Positions 9,368 to 20,751 of a DNA stretch of 35,103 nucleotides are shown piece after piece. The notes below the pieces were generated by a model, which saw nothing but the letters and a program-made list of their open reading frames with translations, did not search any database and had not been told where the DNA came from. Numbering within the stretch: the stretch's first letter is position 1; every line of letters starts with the position of its first letter. The DNA lies in contig VGQS01000012.1 in NCBI GenBank assembly GCA_016882285.1, positions 1 through 35,103 of the forward strand. Reading direction: 5' to 3'. This stretch comes from Cyanobacteria bacterium K_DeepCast_35m_m2_155 (GTDB lineage Bacteria > Cyanobacteriota > Cyanobacteriia > PCC-6307 > Cyanobiaceae). The translations under genes and the position numbers were made by a program.

Positions 9368-9995
9368 AGACGTTCTCGCTGGTGACCGATTCGCGCGATC
9401 CCTGTTGCTGGGCCATTTCGGCGCGGGCGCGGCCGGCGCTCTTGCGCAGCGCTTCGAGCCTGTCCTCGTAGAAGGTGCGCTTCTTTTTCTTGCGGGTCTG
9501 CTCGACCAGGTCCTTCAAAGCGCCACCCAGGCTCTTGTATGCATTGGGCAGGCTGTAGCCGAAGCGGCAGGCCAGATCGATCGCCCGCTCATCAGCGGCG
9601 ATGGCATCGGCGAGGCGCTTTTCAGAATTGTTCTTCAGATACAGCCGGTAGCCGGCAAAGCCCGAGAGCCCCAGGGCCATGACCAGCAGCAGTCCGTCCT
9701 GCACCCAGAGCTCGCCGATCGCCCCACCCAGGCCGATCGCCAGGGCCGCCATCTCCCAGCCGTCGCGGGGGATCGCATCGTTCTGGATGCGGCCCACCTC
9801 GTGCCAGAAGAGCAGGTTGCGATGGTCCAGCGCCAGGGCGTCCCATTTCTCCAGATCAAGCTGGATCTCAACCTCATCGCGGCCGATCTCTTCAATCGTG
9901 ATCAGCGGCGGATCCACCGAGGCAGCCGCTTCGACAAACACCCAGCTCTGCATTTCGGGGGGCAGCAGCCCCTTCAGGCGCTGGAGTTCGCTCAT
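9360..9995 (-). CDS. DUF3318 family cyanobacterial protein
   Basis: MSELQRLKGLLPPEMQSWVFVEAAA ... HRNLLFWHEVGRIQND; start trimmed to the ATG at 9995. Confidence 0.8.
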   Translation of the reverse strand: MSELQRLKGLLPPEMQSWVFVEAAASVDPPLITIEEIGRDEVEIQLDLEKWDALALDHRNLLFWHEVGRIQNDAIPRDGWEMAALAIGLGGAIGELWVQDGLLLVMALGLSGFAGYRLYLKNNSEKRLADAIAADERAIDLACRFGYSLPNAYKSLGGALKDLVEQTRKKKKRTFYEDRLEALRKSAGRARAEMAQQQGSRESVTSENVYG

Positions 9996-10111
9996 CGCGT
10001 GCGTCAAAAACCTTCCTTTAAACCAGGTTAGCCACCGCCGGAACGCCAGGGGGACACCGCAAGCCCAGGCGACGACCATGAGAGGCTAGGTGGGTTTGCC
10101 CGCAGCGCTCC

Positions 10112-13100
10112 ATGCCACGCCGGTCTGATCTCAGACGCATCCTGCTGCTGGGTTCCGGGCCGATCGTGATCGGTCAGGCCTGCGAATTCGACTATTCGGG
10201 GACCCAGGCCTGCAAGGCGCTGCGCGCCGAAGGGTTTGAGGTGGTGCTGGTCAACAGCAATCCCGCTTCGATCATGACCGATCCGGACATGGCGGATCGG
10301 ACCTACATCGAACCCCTCACCCCCGAGGTGGTGGCCCGGGTCATCGAGATCGAGAAGCCCGATGCCCTGCTGCCGACCATGGGCGGGCAAACCGCGCTGA
10401 ATCTGGCGGTGGCCCTGGCCGAAAACGGCACCCTGGCGCGCCACGGCGTCGAGCTGATCGGCGCCAACCTCGAGGCGATCAAAAAAGCCGAAGACCGCCT
10501 GCTGTTCAAAGAGGCGATGGGGCGTATCGGGGTGAGCGTCTGCCCTTCGGGCATCGCCAACAACCTCGAGGAAGCCGAAGCCGTCGGTGACGCCATCGGC
10601 AGCTACCCGCGCATCATTCGACCCGCCTTCACCCTGGGCGGCAGCGGCGGCGGCATCGCCTACAACCCAGACGAATTTCGTGCGATCTGCAAAAGCGGGC
10701 TCGAGGCGAGCCCCGTCAGCCAGATCCTGATCGAGCAGTCGCTGCTGGGCTGGAAAGAGTTCGAGCTCGAGGTGATGCGCGACACCGCCGACAACGTGGT
10801 GATCGTCTGCAGCATCGAAAACCTTGACCCCATGGGGGTGCACACGGGCGATTCGATCACCGTGGCACCGGCCCAGACCCTCACCGATCGCGAATACCAG
10901 CGCCTGCGTGACCAGGCGATCGCGATCATTCGCGAGATCGGCGTCGACACCGGCGGCAGCAACATTCAGTTCGCGATCAACCCCGCCAATGGCGACGTGG
11001 TGGTGATCGAGATGAACCCGCGGGTCTCGCGCAGCTCGGCACTGGCCAGCAAAGCCACCGGCTTTCCGATCGCCAAGATCGCCGCCCGCCTGGCGGTGGG
11101 CTACACGCTCGATGAGATCGTCAACGACATCACCGGCGCCACGCCCGCGTGCTTTGAGCCCACGATCGATTACGTGGTCACGAAGATCCCGAGGTTCGCC
11201 TTTGAGAAGTTCCAGAACTCACCGGCGGTGCTCACCACCTCGATGAAGTCGGTGGGCGAAGCGATGGCGATCGGCCGCTGCTTCGAGGAGTCATTCCAGA
11301 AGGCCCTGCGCTCGCTCGAAACCGGCCACGCCGGCTGGGGCTGCGACCGGCCCGACCCGAAGCCCGAACCGGCTGCCCTTGAGATCGCGCTGCGCACACC
11401 GACACCGGAGCGGATCGTTGCGGTGCGCACCGCCATGGTGGCGGGGCTCAGCGACGCCGAGATTAACAACCTCTCGGCGATCGATCCGTGGTTTTTGGCC
11501 AAGCTGCGCCGCATCATCGATACCGAAGCGCAGTTGCTGCGGGGCCGCCAGCTGGGCGAGCTGGACGCCGCGGCCCTGCTTGAGCTCAAGCAGCTGGGCT
11601 TTTCGGACCGGCAGATCGCCTGGGCCACCGGCAGCACCGAACTTGCGGTGCGCTCCCATCGCCAAGGCGTGGGCGTCAACGCGGTGTTCAAGACCGTTGA
11701 CACCTGCGCGGCCGAATTTGCCTCCAGCACGCCGTATCACTACGCCACCTATGAGCGGCCGCTCGAGCGCATCACAGCCGACGGCTCCCTGGAGCTGATC
11801 CCACCCGAGAACGAGGTCACCCCCGAAAGCCGCCGCAAGGTGATGATCCTGGGCGGCGGTCCCAACCGCATCGGCCAGGGCATCGAATTCGACTACTGCT
11901 GCGTGCACGCCTCCTTCGCCTTGCGTGAGGCGGGCTTCGCCACGGTGATGGTCAACAGCAATCCCGAGACCGTCTCGACCGACTACGACACCAGCGATCG
12001 CCTCTACTTCGAACCGCTCACCCTCGAAGACGTGCTCAACGTCATCGAAGTCGAGAAGCCCGAGGGGGTGATCGTGCAGTTCGGCGGGCAGACGCCGCTG
12101 AAGCTGGCCATCCCACTGCTGCGCTGGCTCGGCAGCCCCGCAGGTGTCGCCACCGGCGCCCGCATCTGGGGCACCTCACCCGAGTCGATCGACACCGCCG
12201 AGGATCGCGAGCAGTTTGAGGCGATCCTGCGGCGCCTGGCCATTCGCCAACCCCGCAACGGTCTGGCCCGCAGCGAAGCCGAAGCGAGAGCCGTGGCCGC
12301 AGAGGTCGGCTATCCCGTGGTGGTGCGCCCCAGCTATGTGCTCGGCGGGCGCGCCATGGAAGTGGTCCATGGCGAAGCTGAACTCAACCGCTACATGCGC
12401 GAGGCCGTCACCGTTGAACCCGACCACCCGGTGTTGATCGACCAGTACCTCGAGAACGCCACCGAGGTCGACGTCGATGCGCTCTGCGATGCCACGGGCG
12501 CTGTGGTCATCGGCGGCCTGATGGAGCACATCGAACCGGCGGGCATCCATTCGGGCGATTCGGCCTGCTGCCTGCCCGCGGTGAGCCTGGGCGAGGCAGC
12601 CCTGGCCACCATTCGCCAGTGGGCCCGCGATCTGGCCCTGGCGCTTGAAGTGCGCGGGTTGATCAACCTGCAGTTCGCCGTTCAAAAAGACGCCGCCGGC
12701 AGCGAGACCGTCTTCATCATCGAAGCCAATCCGCGCGCCTCGCGCACCGTGCCGTTTGTGGCCAAGGCCACCGGCGCCCCCCTGGCCAAAATCGCCAGCC
12801 AGGTGATGGCCGGCAAAACCCTGGCCGAGCTGGGGCTAAGCGCCGAGCCCCAGCCGCCGCTGCAGGCCATCAAAGAAGCGGTGCTGCCGTTCAAGCGCTT
12901 TCCAGGCTCCGACACCCTGCTGGGCCCCGAGATGCGCAGCACCGGTGAAGTCATGGGCAGTGCCCGCGGCTTCGGCCTGGCCTACGCCAAGGCCGAGCAG
13001 GCCGCCGGTGAGCCACTACCCACCGGCGGCACGGTGTTTGTCTCGACCCACGACCGCGACAAGGCCGCTCTGATCCCGGTGGCGCGCCGCCTGAGCGAGC

Positions 13101-13429
13101 TGGGCTTTGCGCTGATCGCCACCAGCGGCACCGCCGAGCTGCTGGGACGCGAAGGCCTCAGCGTCGAGCCAGTGCTGAAGGTCCATGAGGGCCGCCCCAA
13201 CATCGAAGACGCGATTCGCTCAGGGCGCATTCAGCTGATCATCAACACCCCCATCGGCCGCCAGGCCGAGCACGACGACACCTACCTGCGCAAGGCCGCC
13301 CTCGACTACGCCGTGCCCACCGTCACGACCCTGGCCGGCGCCCGCGCTGCGGTCGAAGCCATCGCCGCGCTGCAGCACGAGCAGCTCGAGATCAACGCGC
13401 TGCAGGATCTGCACCCTGCCGCACGCTGA
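10112..13429 (+). CDS. carB: Carbamoyl-phosphate synthase large subunit
   Basis: 1105 aa; [41 protein letters not shown]; duplicated ATP-grasp halves. Confidence 0.98.
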   Translation: MPRRSDLRRILLLGSGPIVIGQACEFDYSGTQACKALRAEGFEVVLVNSNPASIMTDPDMADRTYIEPLTPEVVARVIEIEKPDALLPTMGGQTALNLAVALAENGTLARHGVELIGANLEAIKKAEDRLLFKEAMGRIGVSVCPSGIANNLEEAEAVGDAIGSYPRIIRPAFTLGGSGGGIAYNPDEFRAICKSGLEASPVSQILIEQSLLGWKEFELEVMRDTADNVVIVCSIENLDPMGVHTGDSITVAPAQTLTDREYQRLRDQAIAIIREIGVDTGGSNIQFAINPANGDVVVIEMNPRVSRSSALASKATGFPIAKIAARLAVGYTLDEIVNDITGATPACFEPTIDYVVTKIPRFAFEKFQNSPAVLTTSMKSVGEAMAIGRCFEESFQKALRSLETGHAGWGCDRPDPKPEPAALEIALRTPTPERIVAVRTAMVAGLSDAEINNLSAIDPWFLAKLRRIIDTEAQLLRGRQLGELDAAALLELKQLGFSDRQIAWATGSTELAVRSHRQGVGVNAVFKTVDTCAAEFASSTPYHYATYERPLERITADGSLELIPPENEVTPESRRKVMILGGGPNRIGQGIEFDYCCVHASFALREAGFATVMVNSNPETVSTDYDTSDRLYFEPLTLEDVLNVIEVEKPEGVIVQFGGQTPLKLAIPLLRWLGSPAGVATGARIWGTSPESIDTAEDREQFEAILRRLAIRQPRNGLARSEAEARAVAAEVGYPVVVRPSYVLGGRAMEVVHGEAELNRYMREAVTVEPDHPVLIDQYLENATEVDVDALCDATGAVVIGGLMEHIEPAGIHSGDSACCLPAVSLGEAALATIRQWARDLALALEVRGLINLQFAVQKDAAGSETVFIIEANPRASRTVPFVAKATGAPLAKIASQVMAGKTLAELGLSAEPQPPLQAIKEAVLPFKRFPGSDTLLGPEMRSTGEVMGSARGFGLAYAKAEQAAGEPLPTGGTVFVSTHDRDKAALIPVARRLSELGFALIATSGTAELLGREGLSVEPVLKVHEGRPNIEDAIRSGRIQLIINTPIGRQAEHDDTYLRKAALDYAVPTVTTLAGARAAVEAIAALQHEQLEINALQDLHPAAR

Positions 13430-13446
13430 TCACACCTTCAGGCTGA

Positions 13447-14172
13447 TTACACCTCCAGGTTGCAGCTCACCGCCAGCTCAAACGGCACGCAGCTGTTCGG
13501 CAGCTCCAGCAGCTGAGCCGTGAGCGAGGCGATGTCGCCGGGCTGGGTCATGGCTTCGGCGGGCATGGCCTGCACAGCCGCGGCCATAGCGGTGTTGACC
13601 CAGCTGGGGCAGATGGCGGTGACGCGGATGCCCTGCTCCCAGCCCTCGTTGCGCATGGTCTGGCAGAGGCCCATCAGCGCAAACTTGCTGGCGGTGTACC
13701 CCGCCAGGCGCCCTTTGGAGCGCTTGCCGCTCATCGACACCAGCACCACCAGCCGCCCCTGGCCGTGGGCCACCAACTGGGGCCAGGCAGCCCGGCTCAG
13801 CCACCAGGGCCCCATCACATTGACCTGCCAGAGCTGATCGATCTCGCGCTGCTGGGACGCGTCAAACAGCAACGGCACCCGTGAGAACACTCCGGCGTTG
13901 TGCACAACGGCATCAAAGCCGCCGAACTGGGCGACGGCCGCATCAACCCAGGCCTGGGCCGACGCCGGATCGCTGGCCTCATAGGGGTTCAGCTGAACCC
14001 GAGGCACCCCCGCTCCATCGACACCTGCCCGCGCTGGATCGAGTGCCGTGCCCTGCAGATCCTGGGGACAGCGCACCCCCAGGCTGAGGCGATGGCCCTG
14101 GGCCAGCAGCCGCTCGGCGATGGCCCGGCCGATGCCGCGGCTGGCACCGCTGATCAGGACCGTGCGCACCAT
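13447..14172 (-). CDS. Short-chain dehydrogenase/reductase
   Basis: LISGASRGIGRAIAERLL (TGxxxGxG-like), NAGVF, YTASKFA. Confidence 0.92.
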   Translation of the reverse strand: MVRTVLISGASRGIGRAIAERLLAQGHRLSLGVRCPQDLQGTALDPARAGVDGAGVPRVQLNPYEASDPASAQAWVDAAVAQFGGFDAVVHNAGVFSRVPLLFDASQQREIDQLWQVNVMGPWWLSRAAWPQLVAHGQGRLVVLVSMSGKRSKGRLAGYTASKFALMGLCQTMRNEGWEQGIRVTAICPSWVNTAMAAAVQAMPAEAMTQPGDIASLTAQLLELPNSCVPFELAVSCNLEV

Positions 14173-14281
14173 GACCGTTCATCCCCATCCGAGAGACAGC
14201 GACTCTGGCATCAGCAATTGACGCGGCTGGCGCTGCCCACCGGGCCCATGGCGCGGGCCCCATGGAACAGGCCGCTCCACT

Positions 14282-14331
14282 CCCTTCCCAACGGTGACCA
14301 TGGTCATGACCATGGTCACCGTTGGGAAGGG
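14282..14331. repeat. 50-bp perfect palindrome with two tandem TGACCATGGTCA units at its centre
   Basis: cccttcccaacggTGACCATGGTCATGACCATGGTCAccgttgggaaggg equals its own reverse complement. Confidence 0.95.
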
Positions 14332-14491
14332 CTAGCAGAGATCAGAAGGCAGCGGGGCCAGAACAAAGGGCCTGCAGGCAGGCGCGACCAGGAGGAGGGG
14401 TTGGCTGGGTCGGGGCCGGCTGCCACGCGCGCGATGGGCCCGTGGCCCCCAGGGGTGCTCTCGTTAGGCTTGCAATCCCTGGATCTCTGCC

Positions 14492-15178
14492 GTGACTGCC
14501 ACCCCCGACGCCCCCGTCCTGATCGCCCCCGGCAGCGACTGCACAGCTGCCTTCAGGGCGGCCTACCAGAACCGCTACACCTGGGAGCCCGGCTTTGGCG
14601 GCTACCAGGGAACCTGCGTCTGGGAACAGGACGACAAGCGCGTCCAGGGCAGCTTCACGGTGGGTGCCGACCTCAAGGCCAGCGTCGAAGGAATCGATGA
14701 TGAGGCCATTCACAAAGCCATCGCCTCGCAGCTGTGGGAGGTTGCCATCCACCGGGTGCGCCGCAGCTTCGAGCAGACCCATGGCGAGAACACCTTTATG
14801 GCTGGTGACACCGATGCGGTCGGCACCGAGGTGATCGTCGGCGGCAAGAACACTGGCGATCGCTACCGCATCAAAGACGATGTCGTCACGATGGTGCACC
14901 GCCACATTCACGGCACGGTGGTGACGATCTTTACCGAAAGCGTCACCAACACGGGCAGCGGCTACCTGAGCAAGAGCTACACGAGTCAGTACGCCGACCC
15001 GGCCACCGGAGCGGCCAAGGGCGGCAAGAGCCGCTTCACCGACACCTTTGTGCCGCTGAGCGATGCCGGCCCCTGGGTGCTGAGCGAACGGGTGGTTGAC
15101 ACCGAAGCCCACGCAGACACCCCCGCCGGGCGCCAGGTGTTCCGTTTCGAAGCCCTGCAGGGCCTTGATCACGGCTGA
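14492..15178 (+). CDS. DUF3386 family protein (GTG start)
   Basis: AAYQNRYTWEPGFGGYQGTCVWEQDDKRVQGSFTVGADLKASVEGIDDE; WEVAIHRVRRSFEQTHGENTF. Confidence 0.8.
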   Translation: MTATPDAPVLIAPGSDCTAAFRAAYQNRYTWEPGFGGYQGTCVWEQDDKRVQGSFTVGADLKASVEGIDDEAIHKAIASQLWEVAIHRVRRSFEQTHGENTFMAGDTDAVGTEVIVGGKNTGDRYRIKDDVVTMVHRHIHGTVVTIFTESVTNTGSGYLSKSYTSQYADPATGAAKGGKSRFTDTFVPLSDAGPWVLSERVVDTEAHADTPAGRQVFRFEALQGLDHG

Positions 15179-15216
15179 ATGTGTGACACCATCGGCGCCT
15201 ATACGGGCGCCATGGC

Positions 15217-16563
15217 ATGCAGGACCTTCTCAATCAGATCAACGGCGTTGTCTGGGGAGCTCCCACCCTGTGGCTGATTGGCCTCACCGGGGCCTACCTG
15301 ATGCTGGGGCTGCGCTTCATGCCCCTGCGGCGCATCGGCTTCGCCATCCGAGAGACCCTGCGCTCGATCGGCAACAGCAGCGGCGAAGGTGATGTCAGCG
15401 CCTTCTCCTCGCTGATGACGGCGCTGGCTGCCACCATCGGCACCGGCAATGTCGCCGGGGTGGCCGGTGCGATCAGCGTGGGCGGCCCCGGGTCTGTGTT
15501 CTGGATGTGGCTGATCGCCCTGGTGGGAATGGCCACCAAGTACGCCGAATCCCTGCTGGCGGTGCACTACCGCGAGGTCGACGAGCTGGGGGAGCACGTC
15601 GGCGGCCCCATGTACGTGATCCGCAATGGCCTTGGCAAGCAGTGGGGTTGGCTGGCGGTGCTGTTTGCCCTGTTTGGCACCCTGGCCGGCTTCGGCATCG
15701 GCAATGGGGTGCAGGCCCACGAGCTCGCCAAGGCCCTCAATGTGTCGCTCGGCATACCACCCCTGCTCAGCGGGGTGGTGATGGCGGCGATCACCTTCGG
15801 GGTGATCATCGGCGGCATCGAACGCATCGGCCGTGTGGCCTCAGCCGTGGTGCCGTTCATGGCGGTGATCTATGTGGGCGGATCAGCCACGATCCTGCTG
15901 GCCCACCTGGGCGAGATTCCTGCCGCCCTGGCCCTGATTCTGAGCGATGCCTTCAACGCCCAGGCTCTGGCAGGGGGTGCCCTGGGCGTGATGATTCAGA
16001 AGGGCATTGCCCGCGGGGTGTTTTCCAATGAAGCCGGGCTCGGCACCGCGCCGATCGCCCAGGCTGCGGCCAAGCCGGGTGATCCGGTGCTGCAGGGCTC
16101 GGTGGCCATGCTGGGCACGTTCATCGACACGATCATCGTCTGCACGATGACGGCCCTGGTGATCGTCACCAGCGGCGCCTGGTTGCCGATCGAAGGCAGC
16201 GACCCCCTCACCGGGGTGGCCCTCACGATGGCCGCCTTCGATTGGGGGCTGCCCGGCGGGGCCTGGCTGGTGACCTTCGGCACGGTGTTCTTCACCGCCA
16301 CCACAATCCTGGGCTGGGGTTACTACAGCGAACGCTGCCTTGAGTTTCTGGCTGGAGTGAGGGCCATCAAGGCCTTCCGGCTGGTGTGGGTGGCGGTGGT
16401 GGTGCTGGGGGCGGTGGCCAGCTTCGATCTGATCTGGACCATCGCGGACATTCTCAATGCCCTGATGGCCCTTCCCAACCTGATCGCGCTGCTGCTGCTC
16501 TCAGCCACCGTGTTCCGGTTGACCCGCAGCTACGACTTCCAGAGCGCCAGGTCCCGCGACTGA
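15217..16563 (+). CDS. Sodium:alanine/amino-acid symporter (AGCS family)
   Basis: FSSLMTALAATIGTGNVAGVAGAISVGGPGSVFWMW; GIARGVFSNEAGLGTAPIAQAAA. Confidence 0.93.
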   Translation: MQDLLNQINGVVWGAPTLWLIGLTGAYLMLGLRFMPLRRIGFAIRETLRSIGNSSGEGDVSAFSSLMTALAATIGTGNVAGVAGAISVGGPGSVFWMWLIALVGMATKYAESLLAVHYREVDELGEHVGGPMYVIRNGLGKQWGWLAVLFALFGTLAGFGIGNGVQAHELAKALNVSLGIPPLLSGVVMAAITFGVIIGGIERIGRVASAVVPFMAVIYVGGSATILLAHLGEIPAALALILSDAFNAQALAGGALGVMIQKGIARGVFSNEAGLGTAPIAQAAAKPGDPVLQGSVAMLGTFIDTIIVCTMTALVIVTSGAWLPIEGSDPLTGVALTMAAFDWGLPGGAWLVTFGTVFFTATTILGWGYYSERCLEFLAGVRAIKAFRLVWVAVVVLGAVASFDLIWTIADILNALMALPNLIALLLLSATVFRLTRSYDFQSARSRD

Positions 16564-16596
16564 CGAGGCCCGGCGCCCACCGCAGCTGACTGCTCC

Positions 16597-16911
16597 TCAG
16601 CCCTCGGGCTCGGCGTCACCGATCGGGGTGACGGTCTTCAGCCGGTCGTTGAGCTGCATGGCCATGGCCTGACGGCCGATCGCCAGCACCTTGAGGGTGT
16701 CTTCGTGCATGCGCAGCTGGGCATCGGCCACCTGCATGCCGCGCACCAGTTCCTTCAGATCCTCGGGCAGGGCATTGAGGTCATAACGCTTGCCCTCGAA
16801 GGTGAGAACCGGGGGCTGGTTGGGGTTGGGCATGCCGCCCTGAGCGAAGGCCGGGGCGTTCACAGGGGGCTGACCGGAGGCGGAATCCAAGGCTGCTGAA
16901 ACTTGCTGCAA
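16597..16911 (-). CDS. Small DUF6447-like conserved protein
   Basis: PPVLTFEGKRYDLNALPEDLKELVRGMQVADAQLRMHEDTLKVLAIGRQAMAMQL. Confidence 0.65.
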   Translation of the reverse strand: MQQVSAALDSASGQPPVNAPAFAQGGMPNPNQPPVLTFEGKRYDLNALPEDLKELVRGMQVADAQLRMHEDTLKVLAIGRQAMAMQLNDRLKTVTPIGDAEPEG

Positions 16912-16942
16912 CCCCAGTAAAGCTCAGGCCTGATCAACGCGC

Positions 16943-18688
16943 TCAAGCCCCAGGGCCCAACTCAATCAACTGGCGCTCGCACAGCTCGCGGTAGCGGCCG
17001 CCGCTGGCCATCAAGGCGGCATGGCTGCCCTGCTCAACAATGCGGCCCGCCTCCAGCACCACAATGCGCTGGGCGGTCTGCACAGTGGCCAGGCGGTGGG
17101 CGATCACCAGCACGGTGCGGCCTGCCATGGCGCGATCAAGACCTTCTTGAACCGCCGCCTCCGATTCGGCATCGAGCGCGCTGGTGGCCTCATCGAGCAG
17201 CAACACAGCAGGATTGCCCAGCACCGCCCGCGCGATCGCCAGGCGCTGCAACTGTCCTCCAGAAAAGTTGGCCCCGCGCTCTTCGATGCGGCTGGCGTAG
17301 CCCTGGGGCAAGGCCTCGATGAACCCGGCGGCATTGGCCAGCTGGGCGGCCTCGCGGATCTGCGCGTCGGTGGCGGGGCGGCCAAAGGCGATGGCTTCGG
17401 CCACGGTGCCCGAAAACACGCTGCTCTGTTGGGGCACCAACGCCACCGCACGGCGCAGCTCGTGGGCCCGCAGGCCCGCCAGATCCTGCCCATCGAGCAG
17501 CACCTGACCCTGTTGGGCGGTGTTGAAGCGCAGCAACAGCGAAAACAGGGTGCTCTTGCCCGCCCCTGAGGGGCCCACCAAAGCCACCACTTCACCAGGC
17601 TGGACCAGCAGATCCAACGCCCGCAAGACAGGTTTGGCAGGGTCGTAGCCGAAGCTCACCCCACGCAGCTCGAGCGCCCCCTTGACCTGGAGCAGAGGCT
17701 GGGCGTCGGGCCGATCGGGTTGCTCGATGGCCTCCTGCTCGATCTGACGCAACCGCCGCAGGGACGCCTGGCCCTGCTGAAACTCGTTGAAGTTGGTGGT
17801 CAGGTGGCTGATGGGGTCAATCAACATCAGCAGGGCCGTCACATAGCTGCTGAAGCCCTGGGCATTGAGCCCACCCGCCTGAATGCGCGCTGCACCGATC
17901 AGCAGCACCGCCAGGATGCCCGCCGCCTCCAGAAAGCCCACCACCGGGTACTGCAGGGCCAGCAGTCGCTGGGTGCGGTAGCGGGCCTTGCGGTGCAGTT
18001 CGATCTCGGTCTCAAAGCGCTGCTGCAACCAAGGTTCAGCAGCAAAGGCGCGCACCAGCGGCAGGCCGGTGATCGCTTCACCCAGCAGTCCCGCCAGCTC
18101 CGAGACCTGCTGCTGGCTGCGCTCGGCCGCCCGCATGACCCGCGCACCAAACACACTGACCAGCACGGCCACCACGGGAGCCAGCACCAGCGTCGCCAGC
18201 GACAGGGGCCAGTCGAGCCAGCACATGTAACCGAACACCACCACCAGCTGCAGCGCACTGGGGGTGGTGTCCTGAATGGTCTTGTAGAGCACCTCGCCGA
18301 CGCGATCGGCGTCCTCGGTGAGCCTGTAAGTCAAATCGCCGGCCGAGAGCTTCTCAAGGGCGGCGAAATCAAGCCGCTGCAGGCGGGCAAACAGCTGCCG
18401 CCGCAGGTCCTGGCTGACCAGCAGCGCTGGCTCGGCCAGCAGGGTGTCCTGGCCGAACTGGGCCAGCTTCTGCACCATGAACACCGTCAGGGCCAGGGCG
18501 ATGACCTGCACGACGCGCGGCAGATCACCGGCCCCGATCGCCGGGATCAACTGCCCCGCCAGCCAGGCCAACAGCGGCCAGCAGGCCACAAACACGAGCA
18601 TGCACAAGCCGCCGCCGACCAGCGAGCGCCGGTGCGGCATCAGCAGGGGCAATAGGCGCCGGAAACCTGCGGCAGAAGGTGCGAGCAT
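16943..18688 (-). CDS. ABC transporter, fused permease and ATPase (exporter type)
   Basis: Walker A GPSGAGKSTL, signature FSGGQLQRLAIARA, Walker B VLLLDEATSALD. Confidence 0.95.
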   Translation of the reverse strand: MLAPSAAGFRRLLPLLMPHRRSLVGGGLCMLVFVACWPLLAWLAGQLIPAIGAGDLPRVVQVIALALTVFMVQKLAQFGQDTLLAEPALLVSQDLRRQLFARLQRLDFAALEKLSAGDLTYRLTEDADRVGEVLYKTIQDTTPSALQLVVVFGYMCWLDWPLSLATLVLAPVVAVLVSVFGARVMRAAERSQQQVSELAGLLGEAITGLPLVRAFAAEPWLQQRFETEIELHRKARYRTQRLLALQYPVVGFLEAAGILAVLLIGAARIQAGGLNAQGFSSYVTALLMLIDPISHLTTNFNEFQQGQASLRRLRQIEQEAIEQPDRPDAQPLLQVKGALELRGVSFGYDPAKPVLRALDLLVQPGEVVALVGPSGAGKSTLFSLLLRFNTAQQGQVLLDGQDLAGLRAHELRRAVALVPQQSSVFSGTVAEAIAFGRPATDAQIREAAQLANAAGFIEALPQGYASRIEERGANFSGGQLQRLAIARAVLGNPAVLLLDEATSALDAESEAAVQEGLDRAMAGRTVLVIAHRLATVQTAQRIVVLEAGRIVEQGSHAALMASGGRYRELCERQLIELGPGA

Positions 18689-18707
18689 CCAGGCAAGCTA
18701 AGGCCCG

Positions 18708-18947
18708 ATGAAACTCGATCAATTCCTCAAATGGCAGGGGCTGGCCGCCACCGGTGGAGAGGCCAAGCAGCGCATCCAATCAGGTGCGGTCAAGGTCAAC
18801 GGCCTCAGTGAGACGCGCCGCGGCCGCCAGCTGGCCACCGGCGATATGGTCGAGCTCGATGGCCGGGAGATCCTGGTGATGCCCATCGGGGGCAATCGGC
18901 GGGGGCAAGCGGCAGGGACAAGCGGCGGGGGTCCGGCGGCCATTTAG
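18708..18947 (+). CDS. S4-domain RNA-binding protein
   Basis: MKLDQFLKWQGLAATGGEAKQRIQSGAVKVNGLSETRRGRQLATGDMVELDG. Confidence 0.88.
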   Translation: MKLDQFLKWQGLAATGGEAKQRIQSGAVKVNGLSETRRGRQLATGDMVELDGREILVMPIGGNRRGQAAGTSGGGPAAI

Positions 18948-18980
18948 GTTTTGCTCACGATTGAGCAATGGGGTGAACCG

Positions 18981-19721
18981 GTGCGCAAGGCCGTGATCGC
19001 TGGCAACTGGAAGATGCACATGAGCTGCGCCGAGACGCGGGTCTTTGCCGCCACCTTCAGGCCGCTGATCGCCGATCTCCCCAATGACCGCGAGATTGTG
19101 CTGGCACCGCCCTTCACGGCGATCCCGACCCTCTGCCGCCACCTGGAGGGCGCCGGCGTCTCGATCGCCGCCCAGAACGTGCACTGGGAAGAGAAGGGGG
19201 CCTACACCGGCATGGTCTCCGCACCCATGCTGGTGGAGCATGGCGTCTCCCACGCGATCGTGGGCCACAGCGAGCCGCGCAAGTACTACAGCGAGACGGA
19301 TGAACAGATCAATCTGCGCGCCCGCACCGCCCAGAAGCATGGCCTGATCCCGATCCTGTGCGTGGGCGAGAGCCTGGACCAGCGGGAATCCAAGGAAACC
19401 GAGCGGGTGATCCACCGCCAGATCGAGCAGGGCCTTGAAGATGTCGATCCAACCCGGCTGATCGTTGCTTACGAGCCGATCTGGGCAATCGGCACCGGCA
19501 AGACCTGCGCCGCCGACGAAGCCAACCGCATCTGCGGGCTGATTCGCGGCTGGGTGGGCGACCCCAGCGTCACGGTGCAATACGGCGGCTCGGTCAACAC
19601 CGCCACCATCGATGAGCTGATGACCCAAAGCGACATTGACGGTGTGCTGGTGGGCGGTGCATCGCTCGATCCCGTGGGATTCGCCCGCATCGCCAACTAC
19701 CAGGTTCCAGCGGCGGTCTGA
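18981..19721 (+). CDS. tpiA: Triosephosphate isomerase (GTG start likely)
   Basis: [47 protein letters not shown]. Confidence 0.96.
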   Translation: MRKAVIAGNWKMHMSCAETRVFAATFRPLIADLPNDREIVLAPPFTAIPTLCRHLEGAGVSIAAQNVHWEEKGAYTGMVSAPMLVEHGVSHAIVGHSEPRKYYSETDEQINLRARTAQKHGLIPILCVGESLDQRESKETERVIHRQIEQGLEDVDPTRLIVAYEPIWAIGTGKTCAADEANRICGLIRGWVGDPSVTVQYGGSVNTATIDELMTQSDIDGVLVGGASLDPVGFARIANYQVPAAV

Positions 19722-19746
19722 GCAGGACCCACTGCCCCGCACTGGC

Positions 19747-20751
19747 GTGATCCCCTCTGGCCCACTGGTGATGGGGGTGCTCAACCTCACCCCCGATTCC
19801 TTCAGCGATGGCGGGCAGCTGGGCACGGTTGAGGCGGTCCTGCGGCAAGCGCGGCGCATGCTCGCCCAGGGAGCCGCTGTGCTCGATCTGGGCGCCCAGA
19901 GCACCCGCCCTGGGGCCGAGATGGTCGGGCCGGCCCAAGAGCTGCGCCGCCTGTTGCCCGCCCTGCGGGCCCTGAGAGCGCTGCGCCGAGAGCATCCAGC
20001 GCTGCTGCTCTCGATTGACACCTTCGATGCCAGCGTGGCCGAGGCCGCCCTCGCTGAAGGCGCCGACTGGATCAACGACGTGCGCGGCGCCAATCGGACC
20101 GCAGAAGCCCCGGGGGGCACCCTGCGCGATCCGGCGATGCTGCCCCTGATCGCCCGCGCCGGCTGCCCCTATGTGCTGATGCACAGCCGCGGCACCAGCC
20201 AGACCATGGACAGCCTGGCGGTCTACGGCGATGTGATGGCCGAGGTGCGCACCGAACTGCACGCCGCCACCTCATGCGCCCTCAGCGCCGGCGTGCGCCC
20301 CGAGCAGATCATCTGGGACGTGGGCCTGGGGTTTGCCAAGACCACCGAGCAGAACCTGGAGCTGCTGCGGCGCCTACCGGAACTGACCGAAGCCGGTTGC
20401 AGCAGCGGCAGCAACACCTGGGCCGACGCTCCCATGCTCGATCCAGCCGCTTGCACACATGACCATGGTCATGACCATGGTCAGCTGCAGAAGGGGTCCG
20501 CAGACCCACCACGCTCAGCGCAGCCGCACCAGAACAAGCCGCCTTCAGCCCCCTACCCCCTGCTGGTAGGCCCCTCGCGCAAGCGATTCATTGGCGCCGT
20601 GCTCGATGAACCCCGCCCCCGCGCCAGGCTGTGGGGCACAGCGTCGGTGTGTGCGCTGGCCACAGCTGCCGGCGCCCGGGTGCTGCGCGTGCACGATGTG
20701 GGCCCCATCGCCCAGACGGTGCGCATGGCAGCTGCGATCAGCCCTCGCTGA
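19747..20751 (+). CDS. folP: Dihydropteroate synthase with an unusual ~50-aa insertion
   Basis: [64 protein letters not shown] ... [23 protein letters not shown] start at 19747 inferred. Confidence 0.92.
   Translation: MIPSGPLVMGVLNLTPDSFSDGGQLGTVEAVLRQARRMLAQGAAVLDLGAQSTRPGAEMVGPAQELRRLLPALRALRALRREHPALLLSIDTFDASVAEAALAEGADWINDVRGANRTAEAPGGTLRDPAMLPLIARAGCPYVLMHSRGTSQTMDSLAVYGDVMAEVRTELHAATSCALSAGVRPEQIIWDVGLGFAKTTEQNLELLRRLPELTEAGCSSGSNTWADAPMLDPAACTHDHGHDHGQLQKGSADPPRSAQPHQNKPPSAPYPLLVGPSRKRFIGAVLDEPRPRARLWGTASVCALATAAGARVLRVHDVGPIAQTVRMAAAISPR
20460..20483. repeat. Two tandem copies of palindrome TGACCATGGTCA inside the folP insertion
   Basis: TGACCATGGTCATGACCATGGTCA; identical to the 24-bp core at 14295-14318. 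Confidence 0.95.
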
